A stretch of DNA of 14,920 nucleotides from an uncultured Collinsella sp. (GTDB lineage: Bacteria; Actinomycetota; Coriobacteriia; Coriobacteriales; Coriobacteriaceae). Below, piece after piece: positions 7,024 through 13,315 of the stretch (positions within the stretch are counted from its first letter, which is position 1; each line of letters starts with the position of its first letter). The stretch lies in contig UQXA01000045.1 of NCBI GenBank assembly GCA_900544865.1, positions 1-14,920 of the forward strand, written 5' to 3'. The notes beneath the pieces are model-generated. The model ran no database searches. It was given only the letters and a program-made list of their open reading frames with translations, and had not been told where the DNA came from. The position numbers were made by a program, and so were the translations under genes.

Positions 7024-7986
7024 ATGGGAAACATGACGGCGAATCAAAGGCTTGCAAGTCACATTAAAGCATGCGAACAGCAGATGAGCTGCGTGTACGC
7101 GCGCACGGCGGCGGAGGCAAAGCAGATTCAGCGGCGGGCGGAGGCGGGAAGTCTCGAAGCGGTCATGCCGGGGCTGTATGCGCGTCCGGAATACTGGTCC
7201 GAGCTCAAGTTTCGGCAGCGTTATCTGCATCGGGTGCGGGCGCTTGCGCAAAAGCACCCCGACTGGACATTTTGCTCCTATACGGCGGCTGTTATCTATG
7301 GCCTTTCGGTTTCGCATGCCAATTTGACGCACATCCATATCGCCGCGATGCCGGCCCAATCGACGACGCCGGGCTCTCAGGTCATTCGTCATCGCTATGC
7401 TCGTCAAACACGGGCCACCCAGATGGATATCGCCGTAACCGATATCGATCAAACGATTACGGATTGCTTGGTCGATGCATCGTTTGTCGAGGGACTGATC
7501 ATCGCGGATTCGGCGCTCCATGAGCAACTTTTGTCGAAGGAGCATCTCGTTGAGACTGTCGACAAGCTTGGCCTGAATCGTCGCGGTGTTGTGACGGCGC
7601 GCAGGGTTGCACGATGTGCCGATGGGCTGTCGGAAAGCGGCGGCGAGTCCAAGGCGCGTGCCCTGATGATCGAGCGCGGCTGGCAGACGCCGGAGTTGCA
7701 AGTTGAGCTGTTCGACCCGGTTGAGCCGGGACGACCGTATCGCGTCGACTACTTGTGGCGCGTGGGCGACCGGCTGATTATCGGGGAGTTCGACGGATTT
7801 GTTAAAAGCGAGAAGGCGGCGGAGGAGGGCAAGCTCGCGAAGACGCAGTTCGATGAGCGCCAGCGCGAGTCGAGGCTTTCGCTGCTTGATAACTGCAAGA
7901 TCGTGCGCTTGTGCTGGGATGATCTAAGGGATCCGACAAAGTTCGATCGCAAGCTCAAGGTCGCCGGCGTGCCGCGTGCGTGCTGA
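7024..7986 (+). CDS. AbiEi-like wHTH protein fused to a PDDEXK nuclease-like domain
   Basis: This 320-aa orphan protein has an N-terminal half resembling the AbiEi-family antitoxin/transcriptional regulator region (VYARTAAEAKQIQRRAEAG, then VMPGLYARPEYW at 48-59). The C-terminal region (about 205-305) resembles DUF559/Vsr-like endonuclease domains: E208 in GGESKARAL, D242 in YRVDYLW, the E255-F-D-G-F-V-K261 signature, then KTQFDERQRESRL and VRLCWDDL. This E-D-ExDGxxK order fits a PDDEXK fold. No AbiEii-type nucleotidyltransferase partner is adjacent. The start was set at ATG 7024, 4 nt after GGGAGG; upstream TTG/ATG codons lack such a site, and ATG 7033 is less well spaced. The gene has its own promoter and lies between two direct repeats. 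The function is unproven; phage defence or transcriptional control are both possible. Confidence 0.72.
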   Translation: MGNMTANQRLASHIKACEQQMSCVYARTAAEAKQIQRRAEAGSLEAVMPGLYARPEYWSELKFRQRYLHRVRALAQKHPDWTFCSYTAAVIYGLSVSHANLTHIHIAAMPAQSTTPGSQVIRHRYARQTRATQMDIAVTDIDQTITDCLVDASFVEGLIIADSALHEQLLSKEHLVETVDKLGLNRRGVVTARRVARCADGLSESGGESKARALMIERGWQTPELQVELFDPVEPGRPYRVDYLWRVGDRLIIGEFDGFVKSEKAAEEGKLAKTQFDERQRESRLSLLDNCKIVRLCWDDLRDPTKFDRKLKVAGVPRAC

Positions 7987-8010
7987 GGCAGTTGCAGAGC
8001 GTTTGGCTGC

Positions 8011-8127
8011 ACAAGCGTGGAAAATCGGACGGACGAGCGTGGATTTTCGGACGCTTGTTGAATGAGCGCGGATAATCTCCCGTTTTTAGCTCGTAAGGGG
8101 GCTCAAAGTGGGAGATTTTCCACGCTC
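8011..8127 (+). repeat. Intergenic repeat, copy 2 (direct, ~117 bp)
   Basis: This copy has the same order of units as 6609-6726. GACGAGCGTGGATTTTCGGA at 8032-8051 is identical to 6631-6650. An 18-bp inverted repeat (8064-8081 with 8110-8127, two mismatches) encloses a similar loop. Copy 2 lacks a T tract on either side, so it is not an obvious terminator for the convergent gene. Confidence 0.88.
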
Positions 8128-8153
8128 GTCTTGCGGGTGCGATACAGCGGCGG

Positions 8154-8750
8154 CTAGGCGCTGACGATGTGGGACAGCGGCAGGTCGTGCGCATCGGTGG
8201 GAACGTGGTCGACGCGTTGCTCGTCAAAGGCGATGCCGACGACCTGGCATGTTGCCGAAAGCGTGGGCAGGTAGCGGTCGTAACAGCCGCCGCCGTAGCC
8301 CAGGCGCGCGCCGGTGCGGTCGAAAGCCACGAGCGGCACGATAATCATGTCGAGAGCCTTGGCGGGCACGATGGGGAAGCGGACGCTGTCGACGTCCGTG
8401 GCTGCGAAGGCCCGCGTAGGGTGGGCGATAAACAGAGCCGCGGATACATCGCCGGCAGAGACTGCCCGCATGCACATGCGCTGGCCGCATGCAGCGGCGT
8501 CGCTTGTCGAGAGCATGCACGGATATGCCACGCGCCAGCCGCGTTTGGCGGCCGCAGCGGCAAACGCGGCGGGGTCGACCTCGGAACCCATGGCGGCATA
8601 GACGGCAACGGTGCGTTGGCCCGCAGTGCCGCTGGACTCCATCAGCTCAGCAAGCCGCGCGCATACAACAGCAGACTTCGCCGCCCGCACATCCAAATCA
8701 AGAGCATTGCGCCGGGCAATCACCGCCCGCCGCAACTCAGCCTTATCCAT
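8154..8750 (-). CDS. 5-formyltetrahydrofolate cyclo-ligase
   Basis: This 198-aa enzyme (methenyltetrahydrofolate synthetase, YgfA/MTHFS family) converts 5-formyl-THF plus ATP to 5,10-methenyl-THF, returning a storage folate to the one-carbon pool. The N-terminal MDKAELRRAVIARRNAL helix carries the basic ATP-contact residues, GSEVDP (55-60) is the substrate-pocket segment, and the hallmark VPLVAFDRTGARLGYGGGCYDRYL lies at about 138-161. The length is normal. The start was set at ATG 8750, with AGAAGG 5 nt upstream; a TTG nine codons earlier would only add a weak extension. An Ala-rich stretch (59-69) is typical of the GC-rich host. It stands alone on the minus strand, converging on the AbiEi-like gene. 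Confidence 0.94.
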   Translation of the reverse strand: MDKAELRRAVIARRNALDLDVRAAKSAVVCARLAELMESSGTAGQRTVAVYAAMGSEVDPAAFAAAAAKRGWRVAYPCMLSTSDAAACGQRMCMRAVSAGDVSAALFIAHPTRAFAATDVDSVRFPIVPAKALDMIIVPLVAFDRTGARLGYGGGCYDRYLPTLSATCQVVGIAFDEQRVDHVPTDAHDLPLSHIVSA

Positions 8751-8773
8751 CCCAACCTTCTCTCCCAAACCTA

Positions 8774-8798
8774 CCAAAAAGGGACAGGTTTATTTTGG
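8774..8798 (+). repeat. REP-like GGGACAGGT motif, left of hicAB
   Basis: CCAAAA and TTTTGG flank AGGGACAGGTTTA. The core GGGACAGGT (8781-8789) recurs in inverse orientation at 9594-9602 on the other side of hicAB. These cores resemble REP elements linked to REP-associated transposases. Confidence 0.45.
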
Positions 8799-8896
8799 CA
8801 GCTTTTATCTGGGCAAACGCGATATGGGCAGTAAAGCCACCGCAAATATGCCTGTGAACTGCGCCCTTTGTGGTTGTTTGGGCCTATGCGTTAATG

Positions 8897-9226
8897 CTAT
8901 AACGCCGCAGCGATTGCTTCAGTCACAAACTTATTGAGTGACTCACCCTTCTCTGCCGCTGCCAGCGCTGCTTGCTTGTGGAGCTCAGAGCCCGTTCTTA
9001 CGTTGAACGAGCCCTTAAAAGCCCGCTCGGGTTCCTTGCCCTTCTCGGCGCAAAACTCAAGGTAATCGTCGACGGCGTCGTGGAAGCATTGCTCCACTTC
9101 TTCAGCCGTGGAGCCTTCAAATACGATTGCGTCCCTAATGCCGGTGACCATACCTGTTAGCACATGCTGTTCGGCATCGAACTCGACTGGGGCGAAATAA
9201 CCCTTGTATGCCAAAACGTTACTCAT
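8897..9226 (-). CDS. hicB: HicB-family antitoxin
   Basis: This 109-aa antitoxin would bind and inhibit HicA and, through its C-terminal ribbon-helix-helix, repress its own promoter. The N-terminal HicB-like fold (about 3-65) contains YKGYFAPVEFD and a DDYLEFCAEKGKEPER end. The C-terminal ARC/RHH segment is KGSFNVRTGSELHKQAALAAAEKGESLNKFVTEAI (71-105 approximately), the hallmark of the long HicB form. The start was chosen at ATG 9226 because GGAGG lies 5 nt upstream; an ATG five codons earlier has no such site. It follows hicA on the same strand. The restored hicA frame would end in TAA overlapping this ATG, indicating translational coupling in the ancestral operon. It appears intact. Confidence 0.93.
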   Translation of the reverse strand: MSNVLAYKGYFAPVEFDAEQHVLTGMVTGIRDAIVFEGSTAEEVEQCFHDAVDDYLEFCAEKGKEPERAFKGSFNVRTGSELHKQAALAAAEKGESLNKFVTEAIAAAL

Positions 9227-9263
9227 GACTACCTCCGACATCTTGCAGAAATCGAACGATGTT

Positions 9264-9482
9264 TCAAATGGTCCCCGCTGTCAATTCGTCAGATGGATGT
9301 GGCGCATGCATTACGAACATCCTGCCATCTGATGGCCTGTAGAAGCGAACGCGCGATCCGGATGTCTTGCCTTTGTTGTCCATTTCAAAGCCATATGAAG
9401 CCATAACTTTTAAAAAATCGGTATACCGATACGTCGAAGGGCAGCTAAGCAGTTGGGCGATGAGTTTATCGGTCCGCGTCAT
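9264..9482 (-). CDS. hicA: HicA-family toxin, C-terminally truncated by TGA
   Basis: The 72-aa open frame matches the HicA subfamily with TDKLIAQLL at the start, GFEMDNKGKTSGSRVRF (31-47) and HAPHPSDELTAGTI at the end. HicA proteins are dsRBD-fold mRNA interferases encoded just upstream of hicB. Family members run to about 80-90 aa. Here TGA (9264-9266) follows TI, yet the same frame continues NIVRFLQDVGGSHE and reaches TAA at 9219-9221, overlapping the hicB start; restoring the TGA codon gives 87 aa. A CGA-to-TGA change would explain this, so the toxin probably lacks its last helix. The classical GSHH histidine is absent, as in other KTSGSRV members; H59 and H62 are present. GTGAGG lies 4 nt upstream of the ATG. 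Activity is uncertain. Confidence 0.85.
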   Translation of the reverse strand: MTRTDKLIAQLLSCPSTYRYTDFLKVMASYGFEMDNKGKTSGSRVRFYRPSDGRMFVMHAPHPSDELTAGTI

Positions 9483-9495
9483 CCCGCCTCACATT

Positions 9496-9518
9496 CTGCA
9501 ACTATATCCTAGTTGCAG
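9496..9518 (-). promoter_or_regulatory. Palindromic operator of hicAB
   Basis: CTGCAACTA (9496-9504) and TAGTTGCAG (9510-9518) form a perfect 9-bp inverted repeat around 5 nt, ending 13 nt upstream of the hicA ATG. The position and symmetry fit autorepression by the ribbon-helix-helix of HicB. Confidence 0.7.
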
Positions 9519-9542
9519 TTTAAGTCCGATGCAAGCACCACT

Positions 9543-9571
9543 ACTATAGAACATGTGTACGTATAGAACAA
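9543..9571 (-). promoter_or_regulatory. Candidate hicAB promoter
   Basis: On the minus strand TTGTTC (9566-9571) and TATAGT (9543-9548) are spaced 17 bp apart. Both elements overlap or abut the two LexA-like boxes, and transcription would begin upstream of the HicB palindrome. The -35 matches only 3 of 6. Confidence 0.4.
9549..9560 (-). promoter_or_regulatory. LexA-like box, imperfect copy
   Basis: GAACATGTGTAC on the plus strand is GAAC-N4-GTTC with one mismatch. On the minus strand it reads GTACACATGTTC, one change from the mycobacterial-type core GAACACATGTTC. It lies within the spacer of the proposed hicAB promoter. Confidence 0.45.
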
Positions 9572-9577
9572 GTGTTC
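9566..9577 (-). promoter_or_regulatory. LexA-like box, perfect GAAC-N4-GTTC
   Basis: The minus strand reads TCGAACACTTGTTC through this site, close to the actinobacterial/Gram-positive SOS box. It covers the proposed -35 element. With the imperfect copy it makes a 17-bp tandem repeat (9545-9561 and 9562-9578, 15 of 17 identical). Confidence 0.5.
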
Positions 9578-9578
9578 G

Positions 9579-9615
9579 AACCAACACAAAGGCACCTGTC
9601 CCCTTTGCGGTGGTT
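9579..9615. repeat. REP-like hairpin, right of hicAB
   Basis: A 13-bp stem with two mismatches (9579-9591 with 9603-9615) encloses GCACCTGTCCC. The core ACCTGTCCC (9594-9602) is the reverse complement of GGGACAGGT at 8781-8789, left of hicAB. Confidence 0.5.
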
Positions 9616-9643
9616 TTTGCTGAAGGGCGGGTGTCTGCGCCGG

Positions 9644-9706
9644 TTTGTCTCGATCTGTAACAGTAACTTGGCAAAAATGGGCCTTGCTGTTATAGATCGA
9701 GACAAA
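9644..9706. repeat. Hairpin repeat A (TCTCGATCTGTAACA family)
   Basis: A 20-bp stem (9644-9663 with 9687-9706), with a single G-T wobble, encloses a 23-nt loop. The stem sequence TGTCTCGATCTGTAACAG is shared with hairpin B just downstream. Confidence 0.8.
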
Positions 9707-9726
9707 GAGCCGGCGCCATTCGGAAA

Positions 9727-9785
9727 CGTCTCGATCTGTAACATCTGGAGCCGATATTGCCGCCTAGATGTTACAGATTGAGACG
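9727..9785. repeat. Hairpin repeat B (TCTCGATCTGTAACA family)
   Basis: A 20-bp stem (9727-9746 with 9766-9785, one G-T wobble) has GTCTCGATCTGTAACATC on the left arm and a 19-nt spacer. Together with hairpin A the unit occurs four times in alternating orientation within 142 nt. Between hicA and the peptidase gene there is no credible coding region. Confidence 0.8.
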
Positions 9786-9832
9786 AAGCCGGCGGGACGG
9801 GCTGAGCTGCCCCACCCAAGCGGCGGAAAAGA

Positions 9833-9871
9833 AAAGGTAGATTTTTAGGCATGTCCCAAAAATCTACCTTT
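9833..9871 (-). terminator. Terminator of the M16 peptidase gene
   Basis: A perfect 14-bp stem (9833-9846 with 9858-9871) with an 11-nt loop lies 8 nt beyond the peptidase stop. On the minus strand it runs into TTTTCTTTTCC. The stem is AT-rich, so strength is uncertain. Confidence 0.55.
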
Positions 9872-9879
9872 GCTGTGCG

Positions 9880-12800
9880 TTAGCCCATCAGTTCGACGAC
9901 GTTAAAGCTGGCGCTGCTCTTGGCGATGACGTCGCGGCCGCCAAAGACGCAGGTGGGCGACGCGGCTGCGATGCGCGTCACGTCGGCGCCGAGCGAGCGA
10001 AGCTCACCGGGCGTGGCGGCGAGCATCTGGGCGCGGCGTTCCTCGCGTGCGTGCGGATCGAGCCCGGCCAAGTAGGTCGTGTTGCGGCGCTTGGTGAGCG
10101 CGTACGGCTTCACGGGCGCGTCCATGCCGCTCACGCAGCTCACAATAAAGCCCTCAAAGGCGGCCTCGTCGGGCTCAAAGCTGCCGAGCCATGCGCCCGC
10201 GCGTTCCATGCGCTCAATCGAGGGGTCGACCGCCGGGTCGCGGTAGGTGTAGAACGCAGTCTGGCGCTCGCCGGCCGCGCGGAATCCGCAGCCGTACGCA
10301 CCGCCCTTCACGCGGATCTCGTTCCACAGGTAGTCGTAGGAGAGCGCGTTGGCGGCAACCGCCCAGGCGCCCGTCACGTCAATGCCCAGACGGCGCGGGT
10401 CGCACGCGCGCGCAGCAAAGCAGATGTCGCTGGGGATGACGAAAGCCTCGTGACGGTCGCGCGGCTCCGGCACCACGAGCGCGTTGCGGCCGGCATCGGC
10501 GCCGTCACCCGCGTCAAGCCCCAGGTCGCCCGCGGCATCCCAGTACGCGTCAAAGTCCTCGTCGCTGCCGGTAAAGCTCGCCATGCAGCCATCGGCCACA
10601 AAGATGTGGTCTGCCAGCTCGGCAAGCTTGGCGCGCAGGCCGTCCAGTCGCTCGTCAAAGTGCTCGAGCAGATCGCGCAGGAACAGGTAGAAGTCCACGC
10701 CCGAAAGCTGCTCGCGCACCACGGCCGAAGGCGAGCTGTAGCTCATCGCGCGACCCAGCGCCGCCGAGTGGCCGTTGTTGATAAAGCCCTGCTCAAGCCC
10801 AATGCGAATCTGCGTAAGCACGTCGCGAACGCGGCCGGCGTCAGCATCGAGCAACAGCGTGCTCGACCACACCACGCGCGGCAGGCTCGCCAGCGCGTCG
10901 ATCTTTTCGGACAGGGCGCCGGCGCTCACCAGCAGGTAGGGGCGCACGCCGTCCACGTCGGGCTGCGTCATGACCTCGGTCGTAAAACTTAAAAAGCCCA
11001 GCTTGCCGGCGAGCAGGTTGTCGAGTTCCTCGGCCGAATGCTCACGCGTGGGCAGCTGCTTGAGCAGGCGGCAGAGCAGCGTCACGTAGGGCAGGTCCTC
11101 AAATGCGACGCAGCTCAGGTCGAAGTACTGCATGGCGTAGGCCAGGCGGTTGGCGGGGATGCCGTGACGCAGGCAGGGGATGGGCGCAGTCGTGTCCACG
11201 ACCAGCGGCGGCTCGGGGCGCGCCTCGCCAATGTCGGATACACGCAGGCGCGGCAGCGTAGCCTTGTCCTCGGGTGTGTCCTCGGCCTCCTGCGCGGCAC
11301 GCAGCACGGCCGTGCGCTCGACCATATCGGCCAGCTCGGCATCGGTCATGGCGTCGCGCTTGGCTGCCAGCTCGGCAGCTTCGGCGCCCTCCGCACCCTC
11401 GGCAGCGTCCACTGGAACCAGCTCGACCAACGCCATGTGGTCGTTCTCCAGCACGAGCTCGCGCAGCAGGTCCTCAAAGTAGCTGCCGTCCAGCTCGCCA
11501 CGCAGCTCCTCGTACACCGGGCCGTACTTGAGCGCCAGCGTCGCGGCGTCGTCATCGTAGAGCCACGTGCTCAGCGCGTCGCACGCAATGGCCACGCCGT
11601 CGGCGATGCCATAGTCGCGCTGGCGCAGGTCGTACTCGTTGCTGCTGATGATGGCCTCCAGGCGCTCGCGCGGAACGCCGTGCTCACACAGGTCGCGGCA
11701 GGCGTTCTGGAACACGCGGCGCAGCTCGCGCGCTACGTCGGGCTGCGCGTTCTGCAGCATGATGAGCTCGTAGGGCTGCAGGCTCTCGGCCGCGGTGTAG
11801 CTCACCACGTTGCCGCCCAGACCGGCAGCCAGAATGGCCTTCTTAACCGGCGCTTCGTTGGAGCCCAGCAGCGCCTCGAACAGGATGTCCGCCGCGATCG
11901 TGCGCTTACGGTCGAGCGCGCTGCCCAGCACCAGGCCCAGGCCCACCAGGGCGTTCTCGGGTGTAGTGGCCATCTCGACGCGCTTGTACTCGCAGGTCAC
12001 GGGTGCCTGCACGCCCAGCGGATTGGGCGCCATCGTGGACGGGTCCTCGCCGGCGGCGACGGCAGCGTCCATGCGGCGGCTCGCGGCACTCGGCTGCGAC
12101 AGATAACGCTCGTCCAAAAAGGCCAGTGCGCGGTCCACGTCCAGGTCGCCGTAGAGCGTGATGTAAGAGTTGGAAGGATTGTAGTGGCGCGCGTGCGTGT
12201 CCAGGAACTGCTCGTAGGTGAGCGCGGGAATCGCGTGCGGGTCGCCGCCGCTCTCGTGCGCATAGGCGGTGTCGGGATAGAGCGCGGCGTTGACGGCGTC
12301 GTCCAGCACGCTCATGGGGTCGGACAGCGCGCCCTTCATCTCGTTGAACACTACGCCGTTATAGCGCAGCGTGCCCTCGCGCAGGCTGGCGGCGCTGCCT
12401 TCGCCCTCGGCGCCCTCCGGCAGGTCCAGCTCGTAGTGCCAGCCCTCCTGCTCAAAAATGGTGGGCTTGGTGTAGATGGCCGGGTTGAACACCGCGTCCA
12501 GGTACACGTCCATCAGGTTGTACAGGTCCTGCTCGTTGGTGGTGGCAACGGGATAGATGGTCTTGTCGGGGTAGGTCATGGCGTTGAGGAACGTCTGCAT
12601 GGAGCTCTTGATAAGGTCGACGAATGGCTCCTTGACGGGGAATTTGGCCGATCCGCACAGCACCGAGTGCTCAAGAATATGGAACACGCCGGTGGAATCG
12701 GCCGGCGGCGTCTTAAAGCCAATGGCAAAAGCCTTGTTTTCGTCGTCGCACGCCAGGAACAGCAGGCGAGCGCCCGATGCGGTGTGGCGCAGCACGTAGG

Positions 12801-12918
12801 CGTCCGAGTCGAGCTCGGGCACGGTCTCGCGGCGCTCGACGGCAAAACCGTGGCAGATGGTACCGGGCACCAGCAGTGCGGCAGCAGCGGCGCGCGGGTC
12901 GGTTGAGGTGGTGGGCAT
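9880..12918 (-). CDS. M16C-family zinc peptidase, PreP/insulinase-like
   Basis: This 1012-aa protein of the insulinase superfamily, subgroup M16C, degrades peptides within a closed two-half chamber. The inverted zinc motif is H80-I-L-E83-H84, in the conserved FHILEHSVLCGS, followed by FPVKEPFVDL (93-102). The third zinc ligand is probably E193 in VVFNEMKG. An acidic/Ser insertion (PEGAEGEGSAASLREG, 167-182) lies just before it. The C-terminal half carries the substrate-binding signature R869-V-K-G-G-A-Y876. No signal peptide or membrane segment is seen, so it is probably cytosolic. The start was set at ATG 12918, with AAAGGAG 7 nt upstream; 38 codons further upstream in frame look non-native. 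A CGCCCC/GGGGCG hairpin (12935-12950) sits just upstream of that ribosome site. Its peptide substrates are unknown. Confidence 0.92.
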   Translation of the reverse strand: MPTTSTDPRAAAAALLVPGTICHGFAVERRETVPELDSDAYVLRHTASGARLLFLACDDENKAFAIGFKTPPADSTGVFHILEHSVLCGSAKFPVKEPFVDLIKSSMQTFLNAMTYPDKTIYPVATTNEQDLYNLMDVYLDAVFNPAIYTKPTIFEQEGWHYELDLPEGAEGEGSAASLREGTLRYNGVVFNEMKGALSDPMSVLDDAVNAALYPDTAYAHESGGDPHAIPALTYEQFLDTHARHYNPSNSYITLYGDLDVDRALAFLDERYLSQPSAASRRMDAAVAAGEDPSTMAPNPLGVQAPVTCEYKRVEMATTPENALVGLGLVLGSALDRKRTIAADILFEALLGSNEAPVKKAILAAGLGGNVVSYTAAESLQPYELIMLQNAQPDVARELRRVFQNACRDLCEHGVPRERLEAIISSNEYDLRQRDYGIADGVAIACDALSTWLYDDDAATLALKYGPVYEELRGELDGSYFEDLLRELVLENDHMALVELVPVDAAEGAEGAEAAELAAKRDAMTDAELADMVERTAVLRAAQEAEDTPEDKATLPRLRVSDIGEARPEPPLVVDTTAPIPCLRHGIPANRLAYAMQYFDLSCVAFEDLPYVTLLCRLLKQLPTREHSAEELDNLLAGKLGFLSFTTEVMTQPDVDGVRPYLLVSAGALSEKIDALASLPRVVWSSTLLLDADAGRVRDVLTQIRIGLEQGFINNGHSAALGRAMSYSSPSAVVREQLSGVDFYLFLRDLLEHFDERLDGLRAKLAELADHIFVADGCMASFTGSDEDFDAYWDAAGDLGLDAGDGADAGRNALVVPEPRDRHEAFVIPSDICFAARACDPRRLGIDVTGAWAVAANALSYDYLWNEIRVKGGAYGCGFRAAGERQTAFYTYRDPAVDPSIERMERAGAWLGSFEPDEAAFEGFIVSCVSGMDAPVKPYALTKRRNTTYLAGLDPHAREERRAQMLAATPGELRSLGADVTRIAAASPTCVFGGRDVIAKSSASFNVVELMG

Positions 12919-12970
12919 ATACAGTCTCCTTTGACGCCCCAGCGGGGGCGAATCGAGTCGAATCCTCGAG

Positions 12971-12976
12971 AGTATA
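12971..12976 (-). promoter_or_regulatory. Candidate -10 box of the M16 peptidase gene
   Basis: TATACT on the minus strand lies 52 nt upstream of the peptidase ATG. No good -35 was found at 16-18 bp, so the call is tentative. Confidence 0.3.
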
Positions 12977-13243
12977 CCCATATGGAGCGTGGCTCTGCAG
13001 CGAACTGGAGACGATGCTGGCGGATTGGACAAAGGCCCCGTGCGTCAACCACGTAACTCTCACCTCACATTTATCTCTACGACGAGGGATGACTGAGAGA
13101 CAGACAGAAGATAAAAATCAATCGGCTTATCGGATGCATGTACCGCCATCAGATTGAAGTTGTATGCGGAAATAGATGGACTCTACCCCGCTTACGCAAA
13201 ATAACCCCCCCGTTCGCTGAAACATTATAGGAAATGGCGTGGA
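12977..13243. other. Intergenic region with no recognisable gene
   Basis: The gap between the divergent peptidase and GntR genes shows no tRNA, riboswitch or credible frame. It becomes visibly AT-richer toward its right end and contains a run of seven Cs at 13205-13211. Confidence 0.5.
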
Positions 13244-13260
13244 GTGCTAAAAGTTCTAAT

Positions 13261-13270
13261 ACAATATAAG
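13261..13270 (+). promoter_or_regulatory. Possible -10 region of the second GntR gene
   Basis: ACAATATAAG contains TATAAG (13265-13270, 5 of 6). The octamer ACAATATA recurs at 14123-14130 in the same position of the possible EIIA promoter. No -35 box is convincing at either site. Confidence 0.25.
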
Positions 13271-13315
13271 TCATTTATCTATAAACTGCTGATTCCTTGC
13301 AAAGGTATGGTTGAT

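Noticed and set aside
6609..8127. A CRISPR array suggested by repeated GAGCGTGGAT units
   Set aside because: Units are few and irregularly spaced, contain long inverted repeats and have no unique spacers or cas genes.
8888..8905. Terminator across the hicB stop codon
   Set aside because: The GCGTTA/TAACGC stem is only 6 bp, overlaps the stop codon and has no T tract.
9544..9852. Small frames on both strands between hicA and the peptidase gene
   Set aside because: They run through hairpin repeats and REP-like DNA, lack ribosome sites and show no family resemblance.
11038..12906. 622-aa open frame on the plus strand over the M16 peptidase gene
   Set aside because: Composition is repetitive Val/Ala/Gly/Gln-rich, as expected for antisense of GC-rich codons, with no ribosome site or motifs.
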